In this document: piece after piece, positions 33,459 through 41,434 of the stretch | How positions within the stretch are numbered: position 1 is the stretch's first letter | Layout of the letters: each line of letters opens with the position of its first letter | Source of the DNA: JACKAQ01 sp020634975 [NCBI: Calditrichia bacterium] | Lineage (GTDB): Bacteria > Calditrichota > Calditrichia > RBG-13-44-9 | DNA length: 41,878 nt | Reading direction: 5' to 3' | Assembly: GCA_020634975.1 (NCBI GenBank) | Contig: JACKAQ010000009.1 | Location: forward strand, 1-41,878 | Notes under the pieces: generated by a model | What the model was told of the DNA's origin: nothing | Database searches by the model: none | Seen by the model: the letters and a program-made list of their open reading frames with translations, nothing else | Made by a program: the position numbers and the translations under genes

Positions 33459-35270
33459 ATGAAACATCAACTGTTTAAATGGCTAACATTTTTGACATTT
33501 TTTGTCGGTGCAACTTCGGTTGCACTGGCGCAGGGTTCAATACGGATGAACGATTTATCCGGCGGCACGGTCAACGGCGCAGCCGGGACACAGTTTACCA
33601 TCGAAGTCGAATTGGGAAATCCCACCGCGGTGAGCGATCTCGTCGGCGTATCCTTCAATCTGGATTGGGATAATGCGGCATTTATCAGCGCAGCCAACGC
33701 CGCCGTTGGCGATTTTTTCGCGCCGAGCCCGCTGTTTGTGGCGCAGCCGTTTGCAGATCACTACGAAGTTGGCGTGACCAGCACCTCCGGCGGAAAAAGC
33801 GGCAGCGGTTTGGCAGCCACATTTACGCTGGAAATTGCGCAGGACATCACCAGCGCAACCACGCTCAACCTGACCATCAGCAATCTTTCCGGGCTGGACG
33901 GCATCGGCAATCCGGTAACGCTGACCATCGAAAACAACCCGGTTTCCATCGATCTGCAACCGGTGGTGACGACCGTTCCGTCGATCCGGCTGAGCGGGCC
34001 GGCGGAAGTTGCGGGCAGCGCCGGCACATCATTTAATGTGGATGTCAGCGTTGGCGACCCGAACGCCGTGAGCGATTTGATTGGCGTATCCTACTTTATT
34101 ATGTGGGAAAGCGATTCGCTGATCAGCAACGACGCCAACAGCGCCGGCACCTTTTTCAACCCTTCCCCGCTGTTTGTCGCCCAAAGTTTTGCGGATCATG
34201 TGGAAGTTGGCGTGACCAGCACTTCCGGCGGAAAAAGCGGAACGGGCGGCACGTCGAGCAGCACGTTTTCCGTGGCGTCTACCGTTGCGGTGGACGATAC
34301 GGTCACGCTGTATCTCAGCCAGATTTCCGCGCTGGACACCAGCGGCGCCAACGTTTCGCTGGAACTGGTGGACACGCTGTCCGTTATTTTAAAAGCCCCG
34401 GTCAACCAGCCGCCGGTTGCCCAGAACGACATCGTTAGCGTGCCGGAAGACAGCTCGATGGTCATCGATGCGCTGCAAAACGACAACGAGCCGGAAAATG
34501 AGCCAATGACCATCACCGCGCTACTGCGCAATCCTGCCAACGGTGTCGCCGCGATTTTATCCGGTGATTCCAGCATCAGTTATCAGCCGAACGCCAATTA
34601 TTTTGGCGACGATACGCTGGCCTATATCGTATCCGATGGCGCCGGAAATACGGACAGCGCAACGGTATTTATCACCGTTACGCCGGTGAACGACGCGCCA
34701 ACGCTGGACGCCATCGCCGATACCAGCATGCTGGAACACCAGACCCTTTCGCTGACGCTCAACGCCGCAGACATCGACGGCGACGCGCTGGCTTTCGCCT
34801 TCACCGGATTGCCCGCTTTCGCGGACACAGCCAGCATCGCCAACGGTCAGTTATCACTGACATTTATGCCCGACAGCAGCGATGCCGGCAGCTATTTTAT
34901 CGAAGTATCCGCCTCGGATGGCAGCGCCGCCGCAACCGGATCATTTACCCTGCTGGTCGGTGACAGCACGCTGGTCGGCATCACCGGAACAGCAGGCAAC
35001 CTGCCCGCAAATTTTGAATTGATGCAAAATTATCCTAACCCGTTCAACCCGTCAACCAGCATTCGTTACGCGTTGCCGCAAAACGCGGATGTCAAATTGA
35101 CCATTTATAATATCGCCGGTCAGCAGGTTGCGGAGCTGGTCAACGAGCATCAGCAAGCCGGATTTCATACCCTCGTGTTCGATGCCAAGCAATTAGCCAG
35201 CGGTGTATATTTCTATCACATCAGCGCCGGCAGCTTTTCATCCGTAAAAAAATTGATGCTGCTGAAATAA
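33459..35270 (+). CDS. T9SS-exported protein with two cohesin-like modules and cadherin-like repeats
   Basis: The 603-residue protein has a signal peptide (WLTFLTFFVGATSVALAQ). Two tandem cohesin-like domains follow (about 27-170 and 175-315), each with a GVS(F/Y)...W segment and the nearly identical PLFVAQxFADHxEVGVTSTS stretch, pointing to recent duplication. Next come cadherin/tandem-95-like repeats (NQPPVAQNDIVSVPEDSSM, VTPVNDAPTL) and an Ig-like segment. The tail NYPNPFNPSTSIRY ends KLMLLK, a T9SS sorting domain. Cohesins bind dockerins in scaffolding complexes, and the gene just upstream encodes a dockerin-like module, so this may be its scaffold partner; that is inference. GGAG eight bases before ATG 33459 supports the start. 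No catalytic motif is visible. Confidence 0.88.
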   Translation: MKHQLFKWLTFLTFFVGATSVALAQGSIRMNDLSGGTVNGAAGTQFTIEVELGNPTAVSDLVGVSFNLDWDNAAFISAANAAVGDFFAPSPLFVAQPFADHYEVGVTSTSGGKSGSGLAATFTLEIAQDITSATTLNLTISNLSGLDGIGNPVTLTIENNPVSIDLQPVVTTVPSIRLSGPAEVAGSAGTSFNVDVSVGDPNAVSDLIGVSYFIMWESDSLISNDANSAGTFFNPSPLFVAQSFADHVEVGVTSTSGGKSGTGGTSSSTFSVASTVAVDDTVTLYLSQISALDTSGANVSLELVDTLSVILKAPVNQPPVAQNDIVSVPEDSSMVIDALQNDNEPENEPMTITALLRNPANGVAAILSGDSSISYQPNANYFGDDTLAYIVSDGAGNTDSATVFITVTPVNDAPTLDAIADTSMLEHQTLSLTLNAADIDGDALAFAFTGLPAFADTASIANGQLSLTFMPDSSDAGSYFIEVSASDGSAAATGSFTLLVGDSTLVGITGTAGNLPANFELMQNYPNPFNPSTSIRYALPQNADVKLTIYNIAGQQVAELVNEHQQAGFHTLVFDAKQLASGVYFYHISAGSFSSVKKLMLLK

Positions 35271-35310
35271 CCCAATAGCATTATTTAAATCCTACGCTCC
35301 CGCTCCCCAC

Positions 35311-35344
35311 GCAGCGTTGCCATCTGGTGACGCTGCTTTTTTTT
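35311..35344 (+). terminator. Intrinsic terminator after the cohesin-like gene
   Basis: Arms GCAGCGT (35311-35317) and ACGCTGC (35330-35336) are followed by eight Ts. It separates the cohesin-like gene from the pseudokinase gene, which starts 177 bases later. Confidence 0.88.
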
Positions 35345-35520
35345 GCAACAATCACGCGAATCGCATTTCAAAAAACACAAATTTTGAAGCCGTGATGTAT
35401 TGCACACCACCGTACCGTTTTTTACAGCACTTTTCAGTTCATGATTGAGGCGGTCCAGCGAAGAATATGATATAAAAAGACTGCTCTGAGGGGAGCGAAA
35501 CGGCGAGGTAACAGACAGCG

Positions 35521-38160
35521 ATGATTGGCAGAACCCTTTTGTTCTACAAATTGATTGAAAAATTGGGCAGCGGTGAAAAAAGCGATATGTTCCGGGCCAT
35601 CGATTTAAAACATGACCGGGACACCATGTTTGTCGGACTAAAAGTATTTCACCATCCCACCATCAGCAAAAATGCAAAACATGCCTTCCAAAAGATTCTG
35701 GAAACGATTAAAAACCATCGTCCGTCAGGCATTTTGCCCTATTTCACAATGGACGTCACCGAAGAAGGCACGCACTTTTTAGCCATGCCGTTTACCGAAG
35801 CGGTTTCGCTGAACCACCACGTTTCCAACGGCAAAATGACCGTGAAAGCGGCGATCGCCATTGCCATTCGCGCCGCGCAGGGACTTGCCAACCTGCACCA
35901 TCTGGGTATTTTTCACCACAATTTGAAACCGTCCAACGTGCTCATCACCCACAAAGGCGAAATTTTACTCACCGATGCCGGAATGAATTTGCTCTACGGC
36001 ATGCCGTCGCCGCAAGCCAACGGCAATGCCAGCACCACCGGTATTTATCTCTCGCCGGAGCAGCTCAGCGGGAAACCGGCCGATCATCGCAGCGATTTCT
36101 GGTCGCTCGGTGCGATTATATATCAGGCAATTACAGGACATGCGCCGTTCAGCCACAGCGCCGGCAACGATACTTTTCAATCCGTACTGACCCAAAATCC
36201 GCAGCCGCTGAGCAACCTGCGCAGCAATCCGGAAGTGCTGCAGCGCTTTTTTCAACGAACCCTGGCCAAAAAGCCGGTGGATCGCTATCCGTCCATCCAA
36301 CTGCTGTTTGAAGATCTGGTTACATTGACCGCCATCGATGAAGCCAACGAGCAATTGATTGACACACTGAACATCGAAACTGTTGATTTGCCTGCGGCAG
36401 AATGGCGCCGGGAAAGCGTGGCGAGCGCGCCGGTGGAAACCATCCGCGATTACACCCCGCCCAAACCGCCGGAAAACCGGCTCTCGATCGTGGCGCTGCC
36501 CTTTGAAGACGAACATCCCGCACCCGAACACCAGCATTTCCGCAACGGTTTTTTGATCGATCTCTTTGGCGAACTCACCCGGCGCAGAGCCGTTTGGGTG
36601 ATGCCCATGGCCGCCGTTTTACCGTTTCAGAACAACACACTAACGGCTCGCGAGATCGGCGCAACATTGGGTGTGAACATGGTTTTGCACGGCAAGTTAT
36701 CACGGTTAGATGACCATTGTAATATTTACGCTTGTGCGATTGCCGCTGAAAGCGGAACACCGGTATGGGAAAAATATTATCAGGTGCTTTCGGATGAATT
36801 GCTGATCGTTCAGGAAACCCTTGCGGCAACCATCGTCAACGATTTGTTGGAAGAAACCGGCATCAGCGCAGCGGCGAAACACAATCCATCCGCAGAAAAA
36901 AAACCGGTTGCCAAACCATCGGAATCCCAACCGGCTGCACCGGCAGCCAAAAACGGTCATGCCAACGGCGTTGCCCATACGACCGAATCGCAGCCCGAAA
37001 AAACGGTTCAGCCAAAACCGGCGATTGCAAAACCGGCTGCGGCAAAAGCCCAACCTCGCCAAACATCGCCGCAACCGGCGCATGCTGCGGCAACACATCA
37101 TCCGGCAGAAAAGACGCCGCGACATTCTGCAACGCAACCATCGCCGGCAGCGCAAACAGCCGCAACCGAAGATAGCACCGCGATGGTTCAGCACTATTAT
37201 CAGCAGGCTGTTTCCCATCTGGAAAATTGCACCATAGACGATTTGCGAATCAGCAAAAGCGCTTTCAAGAAAGTGCTGGATTTGGCGCCGGAATTTGCGC
37301 CGGCTATCGCAGGCATATCCAAAATTTACAATATTTTAGGCTTATACGGCGCATATGCCCCAAACACGGTAATGCCCCGTGCGCTGCAGTTTGCCTATCG
37401 CGCGTTGGAAAAGCAGCCAACCCTTTCCGAAGGACTGATTTGTCTCGGTAATGTGCTGGCCGTTTATGAATGGGACTGGAAAAATGCCCGGCTCTGTTTT
37501 GAGCAGGGACTCCGTCAACATCCCGACGACGCCAACGCCTGGCACTGGTATGCGCTCAACCTGCTTTCCCCGATGGGTGAAAATGAAGCAGCGCTGCAGG
37601 CATTGCATCGCGCAGCACAGCTGCAGCCGGATGCGGCGCTCATCAAAACCGCAATTGCCCGGCAGTATTTGCTCAATCGCCAGCCGGAAAAAGCGATTGC
37701 CCGGGCGAATGCACTGTTAGCCGAACACCCGGACAACCGTTGGATCAACTTTGTTTTGGGACAGGCACACGCCATGCTCGGTGAATGGAGCGCAGCGATG
37801 CCCCATTTTCAGGCGGGACTGAAACACCACAATCAGAACAGCACAGCGCTGGCTATTTTCGCCAATGCAGCTGCTCAGGTCGGGCGGCGCGATTTAGCCA
37901 TGAAAGTGCTCCGGCAACTGCGCAACAGCGTCAGCCGCCAATATGTGTCGTCATACGATATCGCGGTAATTTGCGTGGGATTGGATGATCACAAACTCGC
38001 GCTAAAATGGCTGGACAACGCCGTAAAAGAACGCGCCTGCTCACTGATTCATCTCGCGGCAGATCCGCTGATGGAACCGTTGCGCGCGGACGCTGCATTT
38101 TCAGCATTGCTGCAACAAATGAACCTGTCCATCCATTCAGCAGAAACCGTAAATCAATGA
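35521..38160 (+). CDS. Predicted pseudokinase (Ser/Thr kinase fold) with TolB-N-like domain and C-terminal TPRs
   Basis: The 879-residue cytosolic protein begins with a Hanks-type kinase fold (about 8-270). The VAIK lysine is kept (Lys41, VGLKVF), but the catalytic loop reads FHHNLKPSN: the HRD Arg is His133 and the catalytic Asp is Asn134. DFG is DAG (152-154), APE is SPE, and the third glycine of the P-loop is Ser21. A TolB-N/FlgO-like domain follows (about 320-445; LSIVALPFEDEHP, REIGATLGVNMVLHGKL), then a Pro/Ala/Lys-rich linker (about 450-560) and TPR-like helical repeats to the end. This architecture is common for signalling kinases in Acidobacteriota and FCB lineages. With the Asp lost it is probably a binding scaffold and not an active kinase. 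GAGG lies about 12 bases before ATG 35521. Confidence 0.9.
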   Translation: MIGRTLLFYKLIEKLGSGEKSDMFRAIDLKHDRDTMFVGLKVFHHPTISKNAKHAFQKILETIKNHRPSGILPYFTMDVTEEGTHFLAMPFTEAVSLNHHVSNGKMTVKAAIAIAIRAAQGLANLHHLGIFHHNLKPSNVLITHKGEILLTDAGMNLLYGMPSPQANGNASTTGIYLSPEQLSGKPADHRSDFWSLGAIIYQAITGHAPFSHSAGNDTFQSVLTQNPQPLSNLRSNPEVLQRFFQRTLAKKPVDRYPSIQLLFEDLVTLTAIDEANEQLIDTLNIETVDLPAAEWRRESVASAPVETIRDYTPPKPPENRLSIVALPFEDEHPAPEHQHFRNGFLIDLFGELTRRRAVWVMPMAAVLPFQNNTLTAREIGATLGVNMVLHGKLSRLDDHCNIYACAIAAESGTPVWEKYYQVLSDELLIVQETLAATIVNDLLEETGISAAAKHNPSAEKKPVAKPSESQPAAPAAKNGHANGVAHTTESQPEKTVQPKPAIAKPAAAKAQPRQTSPQPAHAAATHHPAEKTPRHSATQPSPAAQTAATEDSTAMVQHYYQQAVSHLENCTIDDLRISKSAFKKVLDLAPEFAPAIAGISKIYNILGLYGAYAPNTVMPRALQFAYRALEKQPTLSEGLICLGNVLAVYEWDWKNARLCFEQGLRQHPDDANAWHWYALNLLSPMGENEAALQALHRAAQLQPDAALIKTAIARQYLLNRQPEKAIARANALLAEHPDNRWINFVLGQAHAMLGEWSAAMPHFQAGLKHHNQNSTALAIFANAAAQVGRRDLAMKVLRQLRNSVSRQYVSSYDIAVICVGLDDHKLALKWLDNAVKERACSLIHLAADPLMEPLRADAAFSALLQQMNLSIHSAETVNQ

Positions 38161-38578
38161 AAACGAACGTATTCAATCATCAAATACCTAACCGTTCAAT
38201 CAGGTGTAAACACGCCCAGTTTGTAGTATCAAGCCCTGTTACGCGATTGAAGATAGTGATTCACAATAACCCGAACCGGACAATGGTATCTGCGAATTGG
38301 GAAGTAAACGTTATGATGCGTTAAGTAAAGTGTTTATTAATTAAAAAAGAGCTTTCGATTTTATGTGACTTATGCAATATTGGGCAGTCTGAAAAGCCAT
38401 ATATTTTGTTCGAGTTTTAGAGCGCAAGCTCATTGACATAAAGCGGAATGTGTAAATTATGCTATTCCGCAACAGAGACAAGTTGCTAACTGATTAGCAC
38501 TTTCTCCTACCAAAAGAAAATCATTACATAAATGATCCGTGTTTTCCCCGTAGAGGAGCAAAACGGATTGACCAAAAA

Positions 38579-38600
38579 ATTGCAACACAATTGTTGCAAT
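38579..38600. promoter_or_regulatory. Perfect palindrome, possible operator
   Basis: Nine-base arms ATTGCAACA (38579-38587) and TGTTGCAAT (38592-38600) flank CAAT. Symmetric sites of this size in front of an operon often bind dimeric regulators. No T-run follows, so it is not a terminator. Confidence 0.5.
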
Positions 38601-38651
38601 GAGCCATTTTTGGCAGATCGTCAAAGATTAGCGCCAACAAATGGTATTTAT

Positions 38652-38692
38652 CCCGGATGAAAACGGATGAGATGCCTTTTTTGTTTTCCGGG
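38652..38692 (+). other. Bulged hairpin in the leader region
   Basis: CCCG (38652-38655) pairs with CGGG (38689-38692) and GAAAAC (38659-38664) with GTTTTC (38683-38688), separated by a three-base bulge. The loop contains a six-T run. It may be an RNA element, but I cannot assign it to a known class. Confidence 0.35.
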
Positions 38693-38956
38693 CAACCGTG
38701 AGCCATATTTTTTCGGTGATTATTCAGCCGGGCAACACGGAATTCCTTTTTTACAATTTTTTAAGAGCTGTATAATCAGGAATGAAGAGAGTGAAGGTTT
38801 ATTTAGACACACAAGATACGATAACCTGAAAATATTCGGCAGGACCGGAACGCTGGTGCACCTCCACAGCGCAGACGCAACGCCATATCATAGCCGGACA
38901 GCTAAATGCTGATCGGTAAAAGATTTACCATATCTGGCATTCTTACTTAAAAGAAG

Positions 38957-39003
38957 CGCCCCGCTTGCATGCTCAAAAAAAGAGCCATGTAACTGACGGG
39001 GCG
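38957..39003 (+). promoter_or_regulatory. Long hairpin just upstream of the sugar transferase start
   Basis: Outer arms CGCCCCG (38957-38963) and CGGGGCG (38997-39003) enclose TGCATGCTC and GAGCCATGTA, which pair with one bulge and a G-T pair around a run of seven As. GGAG follows directly at 39003-39006. The hairpin ends 36 bases before the chosen ATG and would be in the 5' untranslated RNA. Confidence 0.5.
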
Positions 39004-39039
39004 GAGCTATGCCCGGACGGATCAAACCCACTTTTCAGG

Positions 39040-40338
39040 ATGAAATTTTTAAAAAACACCAGATGGTTTGCCAAACCCACACTTGATACGCTTTTTTCGG
39101 AACTTCAGGGTTGGTACACATACGAAGAGTTCGGCGAAACGCTCAAGAAAGAGCAAAACCGCAGCGACCGCACCGGTTTGCCCTTTGCTTATGTGCAGAT
39201 CGATCTGGCCAGAAACGGTCAAACGCCTGAATTGGAAAATGCCGACATGCTCGGATTTATTCGGCACCTGACCGATATTGTCGAAGAAAATACCCGCAAC
39301 TACGATATTAAATTTATCACTCGCGGCGGTGTCATTGGCATTTTACTGATCGACACCTCTATGGATGGTGCCAAATTTTTCATCGAGAAAATTACCCATA
39401 CATTATATAACTACTTTCAGGATGTGGGGAAAGCAGAGTTTATCCACAATTTGCAGGATATCACCATTTCATCATATCCGGTTAACCGGATAAAGGATGA
39501 AGTTACAGAAAATCGACAGGATCCGCCGCCGTTGGTGCTTCGCAAGTTGAGATTTACCAATGGCACTGTTAACTCGTCGAACAATACGCTTTTCCGGGAA
39601 AACGGCATGTTGAAATTTGATTGGCAACCACTCAACATTACCGAAGGCGCTGCAACTGTAGATGCCTCCTATTTATGGCGAAATATTTGCGAGGAACGTG
39701 CTGCCTTTTCCTACCGTTTCTGGAAAAGAGTGGTAGATATTTTCGGTGCTCTGATCGGGTTACTATTGTTTTCGCCACTGATCATTTTATTTGCACTGCT
39801 AATAAAAACAACTTCTCGCGGACCCTTGATTTATTCACAACAGCGCATCGGTCAATTAATGCAGCCATTTACCTTCTACAAATTTCGCACGATGCGACCG
39901 AACAATGATAATAGCATCCATAAGCAATACGTCCAGAAATTGATTGAGGGAAACGGGGAAAACCAGGGTTCCGGTGATGAACCGGTATATAAACTCAAAG
40001 ATCCCCGGGTAACGCCTATCGGCCAGATTCTCAGAAAAACCAGTATGGACGAAATCCCCCAATTATTTAATGTGCTTAAAGGTGAAATGAGTCTGGTCGG
40101 GCCACGTCCGCCGATCGATTATGAAGTTGAAAAATACCAGAGCTGGCATTTACGCCGCATTTTTGAGGCAAAACCGGGTGTTACCGGGCTCTGGCAAGTT
40201 TACGGACGCAGTAAAACCACATTTGATGAAATGGTCCGGCTGGATCTCCAATATGTCGAAAATCGTTCGATTTTGCTGGATCTTAAAATAATATTGCTGA
40301 CCTTTTCAGCAATATTCAAAACCAACCAGGCGCGTTAA
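39040..40338 (+). CDS. Polyprenyl-phosphate sugar-1-phosphate transferase with degenerate GGDEF-like N-terminus
   Basis: The 432-residue protein ends in a bacterial sugar transferase domain (about 228-432; WcaJ/RfbP type): a membrane hairpin (VVDIFGALIGLLLFSPLII), YKFRTM, DPRVTPIGQILRKTSMDEIP, GEMSLVGPRPP and KPGVTGLWQVYGRS. It starts glycan assembly by loading a sugar-1-phosphate on undecaprenyl phosphate. The first about 125 residues follow the GGDEF-fold pattern (EEFGETLKKEQNRSDRTGLP, FAYVQIDLA, YDIKFITRGGVIGILLIDTS), but the signature is RGGVIG, without the catalytic Glu/Asp, so it cannot make c-di-GMP. I chose ATG 39040, the only in-frame ATG; the frame is open to TTG 38965, which lies inside a hairpin. 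It heads an operon with the next two genes. Confidence 0.88.
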   Translation: MKFLKNTRWFAKPTLDTLFSELQGWYTYEEFGETLKKEQNRSDRTGLPFAYVQIDLARNGQTPELENADMLGFIRHLTDIVEENTRNYDIKFITRGGVIGILLIDTSMDGAKFFIEKITHTLYNYFQDVGKAEFIHNLQDITISSYPVNRIKDEVTENRQDPPPLVLRKLRFTNGTVNSSNNTLFRENGMLKFDWQPLNITEGAATVDASYLWRNICEERAAFSYRFWKRVVDIFGALIGLLLFSPLIILFALLIKTTSRGPLIYSQQRIGQLMQPFTFYKFRTMRPNNDNSIHKQYVQKLIEGNGENQGSGDEPVYKLKDPRVTPIGQILRKTSMDEIPQLFNVLKGEMSLVGPRPPIDYEVEKYQSWHLRRIFEAKPGVTGLWQVYGRSKTTFDEMVRLDLQYVENRSILLDLKIILLTFSAIFKTNQAR

Positions 40339-40351
40339 CAGGATTAATCAA

Positions 40352-41377
40352 ATGGCAGAACAAACAGACAGAGTAAAACTTGCTGTAATCGGTTGCGGTT
40401 ATTGGGGACCAAACCTGATCCGGAACTTTATCAACATTCCCGAATGTGAGATGAGCATTTGCTGCGATCTTGATGAGAACAAACTAAACCGGATGAAAGG
40501 ATTATATCCGGGCATCAAAACCACCCAAAAACTAGATGATCTGCTCAAATCTGATATCCAGGCTGTGGGTATCGCTACACCCGTAAACACCCATTATCCG
40601 CTGGCAAAAGCCTGTCTCGAAGCCGGCAAGCATGTATTGGTGGAGAAACCATTGACCGCGTCGTCAAAGGAAGCGGAGGATTTGATCCGCATAGCCAAAG
40701 CCAACAACGTGCAAATCATGGTTGGGCACACCTTTGAATACACTGCATCCGTAAACAAAATCAAAGAAATTGTCGAAAGCGGCGATCTGGGCGAAATACT
40801 GTATGTCAACAGCGTCCGGGTCAATCTTGGATTACTTCAGCCGGATATCAATGTAATATGGGATCTGGCGCCGCATGATTTATCCATCATATTATATGTA
40901 TTGGGTAAAACGCCCAACAGCGTTAACGCCCAGGGGCTGGCACATTTTCGCAAACACATAGAAGATGTCGCCATGATGACCATCAACTTTGGCGACTGTA
41001 TGGCATTCGTGCACAACAGTTGGCTGGATCCCAACAAAATTCGCAAAATGGTTTTTGTCGGCAGCAAAAAAATGCTGGTTTATGATGATATCAGTCAAAA
41101 TGAAAAAATCAAGATTTACGATAAAGGAATTGAATCCCCGACCTACTACGACACATACGCGGAATTCCATTTTGCCTATCGCTACGGTGATATTTATATC
41201 CCGAAGGTAGAAGAATATGAGCCATTGCGTCGTGAGTGTACCCATTTTATCGAATGCGTCCGTGACAACACAACACCCAAAAGCGATGGTTTTTCAGGAT
41301 TACGTGTCATCAAAATCCTCGAAGCCGCCAACGTATCCATCAACCATCACGGCGCCAACGTACCCATCAATTTATAG
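40352..41377 (+). CDS. Gfo/Idh/MocA-family dehydrogenase, WlbA/WbpB-like
   Basis: The 341-residue protein has an N-terminal Rossmann site (VIGCGYWGPNL), the family motif VLVEKPLTASS and the catalytic-region segment WDLAPHDLSIIL. In the WlbA/WbpB branch the enzyme oxidises the 3-position of UDP-GlcNAc-uronate with NAD, as the first step to 2,3-diacetamido sugars in LPS O-antigen. The gene order (transferase, dehydrogenase, hexapeptide acetyltransferase) supports that role, but the family is broad and the substrate is not proven. It starts 13 bases after the sugar transferase stop. Confidence 0.88.
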   Translation: MAEQTDRVKLAVIGCGYWGPNLIRNFINIPECEMSICCDLDENKLNRMKGLYPGIKTTQKLDDLLKSDIQAVGIATPVNTHYPLAKACLEAGKHVLVEKPLTASSKEAEDLIRIAKANNVQIMVGHTFEYTASVNKIKEIVESGDLGEILYVNSVRVNLGLLQPDINVIWDLAPHDLSIILYVLGKTPNSVNAQGLAHFRKHIEDVAMMTINFGDCMAFVHNSWLDPNKIRKMVFVGSKKMLVYDDISQNEKIKIYDKGIESPTYYDTYAEFHFAYRYGDIYIPKVEEYEPLRRECTHFIECVRDNTTPKSDGFSGLRVIKILEAANVSINHHGANVPINL

Positions 41378-41434
41378 CACCCTTTTAACTTTAGCCTTTT
41401 AACTTTTTACTTTAATTTTCCTTTATCCTTAAAT

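Larger units (their letters stand above)
38161..38956. promoter_or_regulatory. Long intergenic/leader region before the polysaccharide operon
   Basis: About 800 bases have no convincing gene. It holds a near-consensus -35 TTGACA (38433-38438) with TATGCT (38458-38463) 19 bases on, which is a weak promoter candidate, and two strong inverted repeats listed separately. Small frames here (for example 38667-38912) lack ribosome sites and protein-like composition. Confidence 0.4.

Noticed and set aside
38689-38740. CCGGGCAAC repeated twice 45 bases apart, briefly considered as a riboswitch (c-di-GMP type)
   Set aside because: The conserved core bases of GEMM-type or other riboswitches I know are absent, so I cannot support the call.
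38667-38912. 81-codon plus-strand frame in the leader before the sugar transferase
   Set aside because: No ribosome site, unusual composition, and it overlaps a hairpin arm.
38965-39039. N-terminal extension of the sugar transferase from TTG 38965
   Set aside because: It lies in a strong hairpin, is not conserved in character with the domain that follows, and lacks a ribosome site.
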